Source of the DNA: Mycolicibacterium sp. BiH015
GTDB lineage: Bacteria > Actinomycetota > Actinomycetes > Mycobacteriales > Mycobacteriaceae
Assembly (NCBI RefSeq): GCF_027706845.1
Contig: NZ_JAQGCZ010000007.1
Span: forward strand, 62,001-126,000
DNA: 64,000 nucleotides
Reading direction: 5' to 3'
Each line of letters starts with the position of its first letter. The first letter of the stretch is position 1. Shown here piece by piece: positions 51,055-60,194 of the stretch. The notes below the pieces were generated by a model, which did not search any database, was not told the DNA's origin, and saw only the letters and a list, made by a program, of their open reading frames with translations. The translations under genes were made by a program, and so were the position numbers.

Positions 51055-51872
51055 GCAGGCTGCTGAACCTCCTCGATGTTGCCGACACCGGCGACGCGAC
51101 ATGGCGTGGGGCGGCCGGCGGTCCGGAGGGTAAGCGCGCCTACGGCGGTCAATTGGTCGCCCAAAGCCTGGCCGCCGCTGCCCGCACCGTCGATGCCGGG
51201 AAGGCGCCGACCGCAATGCATCTGCAGTTTCTGCGCGGGGGTGAGGCAGGCGACCCCGTCGACTACCGCGTCACCCGGACCCACGACGGCCGCACCGCCG
51301 CGGCGCGCCGCGTCGACGCGACACAGAGCGGGCGCCTGCTGACCACGGCGACGGTGTCTTTCACCGCGCCGTTGCCCGGACCAGAGCACGGCAGGCGCGA
51401 CGAGTTGTCCGACGACCCCGACGCGTTGCCATTGACCGGGCCGGCAGGCCCTGCACCGTCGATGCCGCTCGATGAACTCGACATCCGCCTGGTCGACGAC
51501 GGCTCCGGGGCGGACTTCGTCAGGCGCCTGTGGTGGAGGACGCTTGTCACGGTGCCCGAGGATCGGTTGCTGCACACGCTGATCGCCGTCTACGTCACCG
51601 ATGTGTATCTGATCGATCCCGCGCTGCAGGTGCACGGCCACTCAATGCGGTCACGAACGCACCGCAGCGGCACCACCGATTCGTCGATGTGGTTCCACCA
51701 GGACCTACGTGCCGATCAGTGGAACCTCCTGGAAGCCCGGTCGCCCGCCGCGGCGCGTGGCCGCGGCGTCGTCACGGCGAGCCTGATCCGTCACGACGGC
51801 GTCATCGCGGCGACTCTGGTTCAGGAGGGCCTCATCGCAGAGCGGGAGCCTGCGCAGGATCCGGCGGGCTGA
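51051..51872 (+). CDS. Acyl-CoA thioesterase II (TesB family)
   Basis: 273 residues from ATG 51051 (ATGA overlap). Double hotdog fold with KRAYGGQLVAQSLAAAARTV in the first half and MWFHQDLRADQWNLLEARSPAAARGRG in the second, carrying the Asp and Gln of the TesB active site. Hydrolyses acyl-CoA to free acid and CoA. The 3' end overlaps, by about 40 bases, the end of the convergent fusion gene. Confidence 0.9.
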   Translation: MSRLLNLLDVADTGDATWRGAAGGPEGKRAYGGQLVAQSLAAAARTVDAGKAPTAMHLQFLRGGEAGDPVDYRVTRTHDGRTAAARRVDATQSGRLLTTATVSFTAPLPGPEHGRRDELSDDPDALPLTGPAGPAPSMPLDELDIRLVDDGSGADFVRRLWWRTLVTVPEDRLLHTLIAVYVTDVYLIDPALQVHGHSMRSRTHRSGTTDSSMWFHQDLRADQWNLLEARSPAAARGRGVVTASLIRHDGVIAATLVQEGLIAEREPAQDPAG

Positions 51873-54330
51873 GCCTGCGTTCGCGCAACCATTGACGCGC
51901 CTGGGTCACCATCGCCGTGAGGGCTACCCCGACGACGAGCGACGCTGCCACACCAGCCAGCCGATGCTCGCCGAAGAGCGGATACACCTGGTAGTGCGTC
52001 AGATACACATAGAGCGACGCCTCCGCGACCACACCCGCGGCGACAGCGACGCCGGAGGGGCAGCGGACCGCGGGCAGCCAGATCAGCAGCGCCAGTCCGG
52101 TGAGCACGAGCAGCTCGCGCTCCGTGGTGGTGAAGTAGCCGTGCAGGCCGACGGCCAAGACAAGCGTGACCGCCGCCCGCTGGATCGTGGTGCTCGCTTT
52201 CGCCGAGGCCCAGCCGACCGCGAAGAACCAGAAGGCCAACATCGTGAACCACGCGTCACGGCCCAGCTCGAGACCGAGGACGTCGTAACGTAGCGCCACA
52301 CCGACGGCGAGGAACGCGATCGCCAGCCCGAACGGATGGCGTCTCTCGGCGCGGTCCACGGCCGGAATCCAGAACAGTGCCGCGAGAACGATCAACGTCC
52401 ACACCAGCAGCTCGACGAACCACAGCCGCCCGGCGGTCATGCTGTCGGAGGGACCCAGGAATTTGTTGGCCAGCAACAGATTCGACAGGTGATAGTCGTC
52501 GGTGATCACGAGCGCGACGGCCACCCACAGGATCGACGGGATCGCGATCCACGCGATCGTCGTGCGCAAGTGCTGAACTCGGACGGTGCGTGGCAGCGGG
52601 GTCAGGCAGAACCGGCCGAAGTTGTATCCGGCCACACCGAGGAGGATGTGCGCGCCGCCCCACATGGTGAACAGGTCGGCGTGGGATCCGACGATCAGCA
52701 CGATCGCGACGGCGCGAAGGGCGACGCTGGTGTCCAGCGTGCTTCCCCAGGATCGCCACCAGCGGGGTCTCGGCGCGGGGGCAGCAGCCAGCTCGCGCAA
52801 CGTCTTTGACTGCCAGTCGGCGGGCAGCCTGCCCAGGGTCCGTTCGAGTCGCACCGACATCGTGACGTAGGTCAGAGAGTTTCCGCCGAGGTCGACGAAG
52901 CTGGCGTCGTCGTCGATCTCGGACGGCGGGAGCTGCAGGACGTCGGCGAACAGCGCGCGCAGGTCGCCGTCGGAACCCTCCTGCGCCTCGGCGTCAGCCG
53001 CCAGGATGCGTGCCGCGGGGTAATCGGGCTTGCCGGACGGAAGCTTGGGGAGCTCGGCGGCGACTACGGCGTCGACCGCGCCGGCCGGTATTCCCGCCGC
53101 GGCGGCGGCCGCCCTGCGCACGTCCGGCGGGTCATGCTTGCCGGCCGCGACGACGGCGAGTCGTTCGCCGCGGTCGGTGCACAGGGTCTGCATGCCTTGG
53201 TCGCGAAGGGTGGCTTCGAGCTGCTGGAGGTCGATGCGCAGCCCGTACATCTTGACGAAACGACTTCGGCGGCCGATTACTTCGTAGAGCCCGTCGTCGG
53301 CTCGGCGCGCGATGTCTCCGGTGTGCAGCGCGTCGAGGGTCCCGCCGAGCGCGAGGTCGGCAGGGGAGTGGGCGTAACCCATCATGACGTTGCCACCCCG
53401 GTAGACCAGTTCGCCGGTGCCGTCGTCAGGCCAGTCGTCGAGCGATTCGATCGAGAAGTCGCCGCCCGGGATCGGGATGCCGATGGCGTCAGGCCGGCGG
53501 CGCGCCAGATGCGGCGGGAGGTAGGCCATTCGGGACGTCGCCTCCGTGGCGCCGTACATCACGAACAACCGCCAACCGTGCTGTTCTGCGACGGTGGCGA
53601 ACGTCCGGACGCGATCCGGCGCCATCTTTCCGCCTGCCTGCGTGACGTATCGCAGGTGCGGAAGGCTCATGGCGGGAAAGCCGGCCCGCTCGAGCAGCTC
53701 GAATGTGTAGGGAACGCCGGCGAAGGACGTGCCACGGTGCCGACGGAAAAGCTCCCAGAACGCGGGGTCGGTAACGGATCGTTCGGTCAGTATCAGCGCC
53801 GCGCCCGCCAAGACGTGGCTGTGGATCACAGACAGCCCGTAACAGTAGGACATCGGCAATGTGGTTGCCGCGCGGTCGCTTTCGTCGATTCCGAGGTATT
53901 CGACGATGGACGCCGCGTTGGCGCAGAGATTGGAGCGGGAAAGGCGAACGAGTTTCGGGGAGCCGGTGCTGCCCGACGTCGACAGCAGCAGCGCCAGGTC
54001 GTCGTGCAGTACGTGCGCCCCGTCAGCCTGGGTATGGACACCGTCGCTGTCGACGACGACGTCGGGACGGTAGGTGGCGACGATGTTGGCGTGTTCGCGT
54101 CCGGGGGGAACAGGAAGGACGACGTGGCGTCCCGCCAGCGCGCCGACATAGCGGATTAGCGTCGCGATGTCGTTGCGGGTTTCGATCAGAATTAACTGCC
54201 GCCGCTGCCCGAGCTGGACGGCGAATGCCTCGACCCGGTCGGCGAGCGCGTTGTAGGTGAGCTCGTCGGAGTCGGAGAGAACCGCGAGGCGGTCACCGTG
54301 GCTGCGCAGGTGATCGACGAGCGGACTCAT
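51832..54330 (-). CDS. Adenylation-carrier-membrane acyltransferase fusion protein
   Basis: 832 residues in three modules. 1-440: AMP-binding adenylation domain with P-loop STSGSTGSPK (117-126), YGATEATSR and LHTGDIARR, closing GKPDYPAARIL. 455-520: carrier domain with Ser485 in DLGGNSLTYV, the 4'-phosphopantetheine site. 540-832: hydrophobic acyltransferase-3-like region with about ten membrane helices, starting near LDTSVALRAVAIVLIVGSHADLF. The chain suggests loading an acid onto the carrier and passing it to an acceptor at the membrane. The product is unknown. Opposite strand to the TesB gene. Confidence 0.85.
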   Translation of the reverse strand: MSPLVDHLRSHGDRLAVLSDSDELTYNALADRVEAFAVQLGQRRQLILIETRNDIATLIRYVGALAGRHVVLPVPPGREHANIVATYRPDVVVDSDGVHTQADGAHVLHDDLALLLSTSGSTGSPKLVRLSRSNLCANAASIVEYLGIDESDRAATTLPMSYCYGLSVIHSHVLAGAALILTERSVTDPAFWELFRRHRGTSFAGVPYTFELLERAGFPAMSLPHLRYVTQAGGKMAPDRVRTFATVAEQHGWRLFVMYGATEATSRMAYLPPHLARRRPDAIGIPIPGGDFSIESLDDWPDDGTGELVYRGGNVMMGYAHSPADLALGGTLDALHTGDIARRADDGLYEVIGRRSRFVKMYGLRIDLQQLEATLRDQGMQTLCTDRGERLAVVAAGKHDPPDVRRAAAAAAGIPAGAVDAVVAAELPKLPSGKPDYPAARILAADAEAQEGSDGDLRALFADVLQLPPSEIDDDASFVDLGGNSLTYVTMSVRLERTLGRLPADWQSKTLRELAAAPAPRPRWWRSWGSTLDTSVALRAVAIVLIVGSHADLFTMWGGAHILLGVAGYNFGRFCLTPLPRTVRVQHLRTTIAWIAIPSILWVAVALVITDDYHLSNLLLANKFLGPSDSMTAGRLWFVELLVWTLIVLAALFWIPAVDRAERRHPFGLAIAFLAVGVALRYDVLGLELGRDAWFTMLAFWFFAVGWASAKASTTIQRAAVTLVLAVGLHGYFTTTERELLVLTGLALLIWLPAVRCPSGVAVAAGVVAEASLYVYLTHYQVYPLFGEHRLAGVAASLVVGVALTAMVTQARQWLRERRLSPPDPAQAPALR

Positions 54331-54371
54331 TCGGTGAGGATACCCTCACCTCAGCTGTGTCGAGCCGGGGT

Positions 54372-55205
54372 CTACATGCGGCTGTACTTGCTCCGGATGA
54401 AGCTGTAGATGCCGAAGGCCGCGATGCCCGCCGCGGCGGCAATCAGCAGGAACTTGCCGAAGGGTGCCTGCCCGAGAGTCTTCACCGCCGCGTCGAGACC
54501 GGTCGCCTTTGACGGATCGGCCTGCACCGTGGCGAGGATGACGAGCAGGCCCGCGCCTGCCAGCACGATGCCTTTGGCGACATACCCGGTGACGCCGATC
54601 GCCGTGACGGCCGTTCCACCCGAGACGCGAAGCTCGTCGAGGAACTTCTCCGACGCACCCTTGTAGGCGTGGTAGGCGCCGACCGCCGCGACGCCGATCC
54701 CGACAGCGATCAGAAGGGCCTTGCCCCACGTCGACTGCATCAATTGTGCGGAAAGGCCGGCGTTCTGCTGTGCGTTGGACTGGCCGCTTCCCATGGCGAA
54801 TCGGGCCGCGGAGAAAGCGATCGCGAAATTGACGATCGCGAGTCCGAGAGCTTTTGCCCGCTTCCACCCGGGCTTGTCGTCGCCGTCTCGGGGCTTGGCG
54901 CCCATCACCGCCTCGGCGACGTACCAGAGTCCGAGCGCGACGAGGCCGGCCGCGGCGACCCACAGCATGATCGCGCCGCCGAACTGACTCCCGAGAGTGG
55001 CCAGCGCGCCCGACTGGTCGGCGTTACCGCCGCCGCCTTCGACGAAGGCGAGTCGCGCGATGATGTAGCCGACGAGAAGGTGAAGCACGCCGCTGGCCGC
55101 GAAGCCGATGCGCGCAAGTTTCTCGAAAGCATTGCTGTCGGTCGCGCGGTCGGCGGCGCCGTGTAGCGAGCGCGGCATCGACCCGCCTGGGGTCCGGATG
55201 GCCAT
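54372..55205 (-). CDS. DUF1206 membrane protein
   Basis: 277 residues from ATG 55205, behind AGGAGG. Six hydrophobic segments in three similar pairs (for example FEKLARIGFAASGVLHLLVGYI, then ATLG...MLWVAAAGLVALGLWYVAEAV), the repeated layout of DUF1206 proteins. Function unknown. A longer frame reaches far upstream but only crosses yraN. It ends 41 bases before the fusion gene start on the same strand. Confidence 0.87.
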   Translation of the reverse strand: MAIRTPGGSMPRSLHGAADRATDSNAFEKLARIGFAASGVLHLLVGYIIARLAFVEGGGGNADQSGALATLGSQFGGAIMLWVAAAGLVALGLWYVAEAVMGAKPRDGDDKPGWKRAKALGLAIVNFAIAFSAARFAMGSGQSNAQQNAGLSAQLMQSTWGKALLIAVGIGVAAVGAYHAYKGASEKFLDELRVSGGTAVTAIGVTGYVAKGIVLAGAGLLVILATVQADPSKATGLDAAVKTLGQAPFGKFLLIAAAAGIAAFGIYSFIRSKYSRM

Positions 55206-55343
55206 CGTGTCCTCCTGGTCGGCTGATGGTTGCGTGTACCCCGGATTTGACGGTGGTGAAACCGGGTGGCGGGCCGCTGGGGATGAATTCGGGTTTGGGG
55301 ATGGATCGGCGCCGATGTCGGCATGGTTCAGCAGGGTGGCCTC

Positions 55344-55715
55344 ATGACCAGAACAGAGAGCCGCGCGGAGATCGGGGCGTTGGGCGAGCAGCTCGCGGTG
55401 GAGCACCTGATGGGGGTCGGGTTGCGGGTGCTGGCACGCAATTGGCGGTGCCGGTACGGCGAGCTCGATGTGATCGCCGCCGACGACGCTGCGCGTGCCG
55501 TGGTGTTCGTCGAGGTGAAGACCCGCACCACTGATCGATTCGGCGGTGTCGAGCAAGCCGTGACACCGGCGAAGGTCCGGCGTTTGCGCCGGTTGGCCGG
55601 GCTGTGGCTGGCCCAGCAGGGCGGTAGTTGGGAGGCGGTGCGTATCGACGTCGTGAGAATCCGCATCGGGCGTCGCCGCACGCCGGAGATCACGCACATT
55701 CAGGCGGTGGGGTGA
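55344..55715 (+). CDS. YraN-family endonuclease-fold protein (UPF0102, Rv2898c-like)
   Basis: 123 residues from ATG 55344; an alternative start lies 7 codons earlier. Restriction-endonuclease-like fold with the DxnExK-type motif GELDVIAADD...VVFVEVKTRT. The family is almost always found near yifB and dprA, as here. Role unknown, perhaps DNA uptake or repair. Overlaps the next start (TGATG). Confidence 0.92.
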   Translation: MTRTESRAEIGALGEQLAVEHLMGVGLRVLARNWRCRYGELDVIAADDAARAVVFVEVKTRTTDRFGGVEQAVTPAKVRRLRRLAGLWLAQQGGSWEAVRIDVVRIRIGRRRTPEITHIQAVG

Positions 55716-57223
55716 TGGCGCTGGGTCGGGCGTTCTCGGTGGCGATGCGCGGGGTGGAGGGCGAGATCGTCGAGATCGAGGCCGACATCAGCTCGGGGCT
55801 TCCGGGGGTGTACCTCGTGGGGTTGGCCGACGCGGCGTTGCGGGAGTCCCGGGATCGGGTGCGGGCGGCGATCAGCAATTGCAAGTTCGAGTGGCCGATG
55901 ACGCGGCTGACGTTGGCGCTGTCGCCGGCGACGTTGCCGAAGATGGGTTCGGTCTACGACATCGCTCTCGCTGCTGCGGTGTTGTCGGCGAACGCCAAGA
56001 AGTCGTGGCCGCGGCTGGAGAAGACCGTGCTGTTGGGGGAGCTCGCCCTGGATGGGCGGGTGCGTCCGGTCACCGGTGTACTGCCGGCGGTGCTGGCCGC
56101 CCAGAGTCGCGGCTGGGCTGCGGTGGTGGTGCCGATCGACAACCTGGCCGAGGCGAGCCTGGTCGAGGGTATCGAGGTGTGGGGTGTGCGCCGCCTGGGC
56201 CAGTTGCAGGCGTGGTTGATCGGCAAGGGGGTGTTGGAGGCGCGGGTCGAGAGCCCGAGGCAGGCGCCTGAGATGACGGCAGACCTCGCTGACGTGGTGG
56301 GCCAGACGCAGGCCCGGTACGCGGTGGAGGTGGCCGCCGCAGGGGCGCACAACCTGTTGATGACCGGCCCTCCCGGCGTGGGCAAAACCATGCTGGCGCA
56401 ACGCCTGCCCGGCCTGCTGCCGCCGCTCTCGCATGTCGAGTCGCTGGAGGTCACGGCCATCCATTCGGTGGCCGGCGTGCTGACCGGCGACGCGCCGTTG
56501 ATCACCCGGCCGCCGTTCGTGGCGCCCCACCACACCTCCAGTGTCGCCGCCCTTGTGGGTGGGGGATCGGGGATGGCCCGCCCGGGTGCGGTCAGCCGCG
56601 CGCACCGCGGTGTCCTGTTCCTCGACGAGTTCGCCGAGATCAACACCAATGTTCTCGAAGCGTTGCGAACCCCGCTGGAGGACGGTGAGATTCGGCTCGC
56701 GCGACGGGACGGAGTCGCACGCTATCAATGTCGCCTCCAGCTGGTGCTGGCTGCCAACCTCTGCCCGTGCGCCCCGCCCGACCCGCGGGACTGCGTGTGC
56801 GGCGCGGCCGAGAAACGCCGCTACCGGACCAAGCTGTCGGGGCCTCTCGTCGACCGGGTCGATCTTCGTGTCGAGATGCACGCGTCGCGGGAGGGCACGT
56901 TCAACGACCAGGAGGGGGAGTCCACCGCCGTTGTCCGCGAACGAGTTCTGGCCGCCCGAGCAGCGGCAGCAGAACGCTGGCGGCCCTACGGCATCAGGAC
57001 CAACGCCGAGGTGAGCGGCGCCCTGCTCCGCCGCAAGTTCGCGCTGGGAAGCGAAGCGATGAAACCCTTGCGTACCGCCGTGGACCGGGGTCGCTTGAGT
57101 ATCCGAGGGCTGGATCGCACTGTTCGCGTCGCGTGGACGGTGAGTGACCTCGAAGGTCGAACCTCACCGAGCAAGGCCGATGTCGCGACGGCAATGAGCT
57201 TCCGCCAGGTGGGTGGTCTGTGA
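55715..57223 (+). CDS. YifB/ComM-like Mg-chelatase-type AAA+ ATPase
   Basis: 502 residues from ATG 55715. N-terminal ChlI-like domain (LGRAFSVAMRGVEGEIVEIEADISSGLPGVYLVGLAD), AAA+ core with Walker A TGPPGVGKTM and Walker B LFLDEFAEI, and a C-terminal Mg-chelatase region (SGALLRRKFALGSEAM). Cys residues near 370-380 (CPCAPPDPRDCVC) are usual. ComM-type helicases promote branch migration in natural transformation. Coupled to dprA. Confidence 0.94.
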   Translation: MALGRAFSVAMRGVEGEIVEIEADISSGLPGVYLVGLADAALRESRDRVRAAISNCKFEWPMTRLTLALSPATLPKMGSVYDIALAAAVLSANAKKSWPRLEKTVLLGELALDGRVRPVTGVLPAVLAAQSRGWAAVVVPIDNLAEASLVEGIEVWGVRRLGQLQAWLIGKGVLEARVESPRQAPEMTADLADVVGQTQARYAVEVAAAGAHNLLMTGPPGVGKTMLAQRLPGLLPPLSHVESLEVTAIHSVAGVLTGDAPLITRPPFVAPHHTSSVAALVGGGSGMARPGAVSRAHRGVLFLDEFAEINTNVLEALRTPLEDGEIRLARRDGVARYQCRLQLVLAANLCPCAPPDPRDCVCGAAEKRRYRTKLSGPLVDRVDLRVEMHASREGTFNDQEGESTAVVRERVLAARAAAAERWRPYGIRTNAEVSGALLRRKFALGSEAMKPLRTAVDRGRLSIRGLDRTVRVAWTVSDLEGRTSPSKADVATAMSFRQVGGL

Positions 57224-58350
57224 TGGACGACGTCACGCGTCGTGCGTGGGCCTATGTGTCCCGGGTCGCCGAACCGCCCAACCAGCCCCTTGCCGACCTG
57301 GTGGCCAGCGAGGGAGTCGTCGCCGCCGCCGAGCGTATCCGGCGCAGGAAGGTGGACGGCAAATTGCTGCGGTCAACTGAGGCACGCCACGAAATAGATT
57401 GTGCAGCAGATGATCTCGATGTACTCGACCGAATGGGTGGCCGCCTGCTCACCGAGGATGACGCCGAGTGGCCCTTCCTGGCGTTCATGGCCTTTCGCTC
57501 GGCCGACCACGACAAGCGGCCACACGCGCTTTCTCCGCTGGTGCTCTGGGTGATGGGACCGTCGCGGCTGTGCGACGTTGCCGACCGCAGCGCCGCGATC
57601 GTCGGGACACGGGCGGCGACCCCGTACGGCGAGTATGTGACGGCAGACCTCGCTGCGGGACTGGTCGAGCGTGATGTCGCGGTCGTGTCGGGCGGCGCGT
57701 ACGGCATCGACGGCGCGGCCCATCGCGCCACGTTGGCTTCGGAGGGGGAGACGGTCGCGGTGCTTGCCGCCGGGCTCGATGTGCCCTATCCCTCAGGGCA
57801 TTCCGCCTTGTTTCACAGGATCGGCAAGCACGGGCTCGTCGTCAGCGAGTATCCACCCGGAACCCGGCCGACGCGCCGACAATTCCTGACCCGCAACCGC
57901 CTCGTGGCGGCGCTGGGCAAGGCCACGGTGGTCGTCGAGGCCGGAGTCCGCAGCGGAGCGGCGAACACCGCCGCGTGGGCTGAGGCACTCGGGCGAAGGG
58001 TGTGCGCGGTGCCCGGTCCGATCACGTCGTCGTCGTCGGTGGGCTGCCATGTCCTGATCCGCGAGGAGAAAGCCATCCTCGTCACGCGGGCCGCGGAGGT
58101 CGTCGAACTGGTCGGAATGGTCGGCGAGCTGGCACCCGACCGAGGACGCCCTGTCTGTGAGGTCGACGAGCTCAGCAGCGAGGAACTCATGGTGTACGAG
58201 GCGCTGCCCGGGCGCGGTACGCGCAGCGTGGAAGAGATCGCCGTCACCGCCGGAATGCCTGCGACGGAGGTGCTGGGACCGCTGACCATGCTGAACGTGC
58301 GCGGCCTCGCCATTCAGGAGGAGGGTTGCTGGAAGCTGGCAAAACGCTAG
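57223..58350 (+). CDS. dprA: DNA-processing protein DprA
   Basis: 375 residues from ATG 57223 (TGATG overlap with yifB; a GTG three bases earlier is possible). Rossmann-fold core with VGTRAATPYGEYVTADLAAGL, VSGGAYGIDGAAHRATL and the motif SEYPPG. C-terminal winged helix-like part (ALPGRGTRSVEEIAVTAG). DprA loads RecA on incoming single-stranded DNA. yifB and dprA occur without known competence in most mycobacteria. Confidence 0.95.
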   Translation: MDDVTRRAWAYVSRVAEPPNQPLADLVASEGVVAAAERIRRRKVDGKLLRSTEARHEIDCAADDLDVLDRMGGRLLTEDDAEWPFLAFMAFRSADHDKRPHALSPLVLWVMGPSRLCDVADRSAAIVGTRAATPYGEYVTADLAAGLVERDVAVVSGGAYGIDGAAHRATLASEGETVAVLAAGLDVPYPSGHSALFHRIGKHGLVVSEYPPGTRPTRRQFLTRNRLVAALGKATVVVEAGVRSGAANTAAWAEALGRRVCAVPGPITSSSSVGCHVLIREEKAILVTRAAEVVELVGMVGELAPDRGRPVCEVDELSSEELMVYEALPGRGTRSVEEIAVTAGMPATEVLGPLTMLNVRGLAIQEEGCWKLAKR

Positions 58351-58413
58351 GAGCCTGTGATCGGGACGGCGCTCGTATAGTCGAGAAGAGAGCCGAATCG
58401 TGGAGGAAACCAA

Positions 58414-59268
58414 GTGGCAGGACGTCCCGTGCACACTTTCGAAGTGGTGCGCACCGAGCAGCTGACCCCGCACGTCATTCGAGTTGTTCTCGGCGGCAAC
58501 GGCTTTGACACATTCAAGCCCAACGACCATACCGACTCTTACGTCAAATTGGTCTTCGTCGACGACGACATCGACGTGGGCACGTTGACGTCGCCCGGCA
58601 GTCAGCTGACCCTCGACAGTTTCAACACGCTGCCCCCCGAGAAGCGGCCCACCGTGCGCACATACACGGTCCGGCATGCCGACAGCGATCGGCGGGAGCT
58701 CACCATTGATTTCGTCGTCCACGGCGAGCACGGTGTCGCAGGACCGTGGGCGGCGTCCGCGACACCGGGCCGGCGTCTGTTCGTGATGGGCCCCAGCGGT
58801 GCGTACTCGCCCGATCCCCACGCCGACTGGCATCTGTTCGCCGGAGACGAATCAGCGGTGCCTGCGATCAGCACCGCGCTGGAAGCCTTGCCGGACAATG
58901 CAACTGGCAAGGTGTTCATCGAGGTGGCCGGTCCCGAAGACCAAATCGAGCTCACCGCCCCCGCCGGCGTCGACGTGTACTGGATCTATCGAGGTGGTCG
59001 CGCCGATCTGGTCGCCGAGGACACCGCCGGTGACCACGCCCCGTTGATCGAAGCGGTGAAGGAGACAGCGTGGCTTCCCGGCCAGGTGCAAGTGTTCATC
59101 CATGGCGAAGCCCAGGCCGTCATGCACAACCTGCGGCCCTACATCCGCAAGGAACGGGGTGTCGACGCGAAGTGGGCGTCGTCGATCTCCGGCTATTGGC
59201 GGCGCGGCCGCACCGAAGAGACGTTCCGCGAATGGAAGCGGGAACTCGCCGAGGCCGAGTCCAAATAG
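58414..59268 (+). CDS. viuB: Siderophore-interacting protein (ViuB-like, Rv2895c)
   Basis: 284 residues, GTG start, GGAGG upstream. FAD-binding beta barrel with RTYTVRH near residue 85, then the SIP domain (DWHLFAGDESAVPAISTALEAL; FIHGEAQAVMHNLRPYI; KWASSISGYWRRGRTEE). Ferric-siderophore reductase type in the cytosol, releasing iron from carboxymycobactin or similar. It is the last intact host gene before the element boundary. Confidence 0.92.
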   Translation: MAGRPVHTFEVVRTEQLTPHVIRVVLGGNGFDTFKPNDHTDSYVKLVFVDDDIDVGTLTSPGSQLTLDSFNTLPPEKRPTVRTYTVRHADSDRRELTIDFVVHGEHGVAGPWAASATPGRRLFVMGPSGAYSPDPHADWHLFAGDESAVPAISTALEALPDNATGKVFIEVAGPEDQIELTAPAGVDVYWIYRGGRADLVAEDTAGDHAPLIEAVKETAWLPGQVQVFIHGEAQAVMHNLRPYIRKERGVDAKWASSISGYWRRGRTEETFREWKRELAEAESK

Positions 59269-59304
59269 CCCAGATACGCAGCGGGTCGATGGCAGGCTGA
59301 CGCC

Positions 59305-59367
59305 ATGACCTTCGGTAACTACCAGCTCGGTAGAACACGCCGAACGCTGTGCTCTGAACTGCGGTAA
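59305..59367 (+). pseudogene. Truncated 5' end of a lactate 2-monooxygenase-like gene
   Basis: ATG opens MTFGNYQL, the N-terminus I know from mycobacterial FMN-dependent alpha-hydroxy-acid oxidising proteins (lactate 2-monooxygenase group continues with EIY). From codon 9 on the sequence becomes GRTRRTLCSELR and stops at 59367. The host gene was therefore cut after eight codons by the phage-derived element. The gene name rests on eight residues and remains tentative. Confidence 0.5.
59319..59333. other. Putative attL core
   Basis: CTACC-AGCTC-GGTAG is a perfect 5-base inverted repeat with a 5-base spacer, centred on the point where similarity to the host gene ends (codon 8-9). Tyrosine integrases bind such inverted core arms and exchange strands in the spacer. 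The other attachment site lies outside the window. Confidence 0.45.
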
Positions 59368-59443
59368 TGGTGTTTTTAAGAAGCGCTGTGCCCCCCGTTA
59401 TCTTGTACTCGGCAACCAAGCCCGCCCCCGAAGGTCCGAGCTA

Positions 59444-60109
59444 TCAAACTGCGCCGCCGCTAAGCAGAAAGGAGTAATCGACTGGGGCCGGGATCCGGTA
59501 ATGATTAAGCGCGTTCTTGTCCCGCTCAATCAGTTCACCCGTGGCCCGGCGAACCCAATGCCTGCCCGCCGAATCGGTGAACGCGATCTCCAAACCGGCG
59601 TTGTCCCGCCCGATGAAAAGCTTCAACGGGTAGGTGCCCGGCGGGAGTGTCTGCAGGATCGCCCGTGACTGCTTGGCAGGAGGGGTTAACGCGTTCTCCG
59701 CAGTGTTCGGCGGTAGGTACCCGCGCCCTTCCATGTCTTTTATGCTGCGGAGAGTGTCTTGAATGTCGCGTTCGGACTCTTCTCCCGAACCTGGGCGATC
59801 GCCGCCGTCCATATAGACCTCGTATACGACAACACAGGACACTGGTTCATCGGAAGTGTTGGAGACCCGCACAAATCCGACCAGCGAGGGATCGCTTCCG
59901 TCGAACCATGCCGACACGCGGCGCGCCTGCGCTCGCCGCTCCTCCTGGGCGGCGGCGTCCTTCGCCGCGATTGAGTCGCTGCGAAGTTTGAACCACTGGT
60001 ATACGCCGAAAGCGAGCGTCGCGGCGGTGACAACGCCCGTAAGCCAGGTGGCGAGGCCCGTCAACCAGGTGGCGATATCGCCCCATACGGGCGCGTAAGG
60101 ACAGAACAT
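59444..60109 (-). CDS. Element cargo: single-pass membrane protein of unknown function
   Basis: 221 residues. One or two hydrophobic segments near the N-terminus (about 10-40: WLTGLATWLTGVVTAATLAFGVYQWF), a charged coiled-coil stretch (SIAAKDAAAQEERRAQAR), then a beta-rich cytosolic or outer domain (VGFVRVSNTSDEPVSCVVVYEVY). No phage structural motif. Membrane topology and location beside the attachment site fit a lysogenic conversion or defence gene, but no family is recognised. Divergent from the next gene, with 85 bases between the starts. Confidence 0.6.
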   Translation of the reverse strand: MFCPYAPVWGDIATWLTGLATWLTGVVTAATLAFGVYQWFKLRSDSIAAKDAAAQEERRAQARRVSAWFDGSDPSLVGFVRVSNTSDEPVSCVVVYEVYMDGGDRPGSGEESERDIQDTLRSIKDMEGRGYLPPNTAENALTPPAKQSRAILQTLPPGTYPLKLFIGRDNAGLEIAFTDSAGRHWVRRATGELIERDKNALNHYRIPAPVDYSFLLSGGAV

Positions 60110-60194
60110 CGCCCGATTGTCGCATCCTGTCAGTTTGTTGCGGAGTCTGTCGGACCGGGTGCTTAAAGTGGGGCGTGATGAAGGAGGTCCGCCG

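Noticed and set aside
59317..59340. tRNA-like D-arm sequence AGCTCGGTAGAACAC at the element boundary
   Set aside because: No acceptor stem, anticodon arm or T-arm can be folded around it, and the reading frame of the host gene runs through it.
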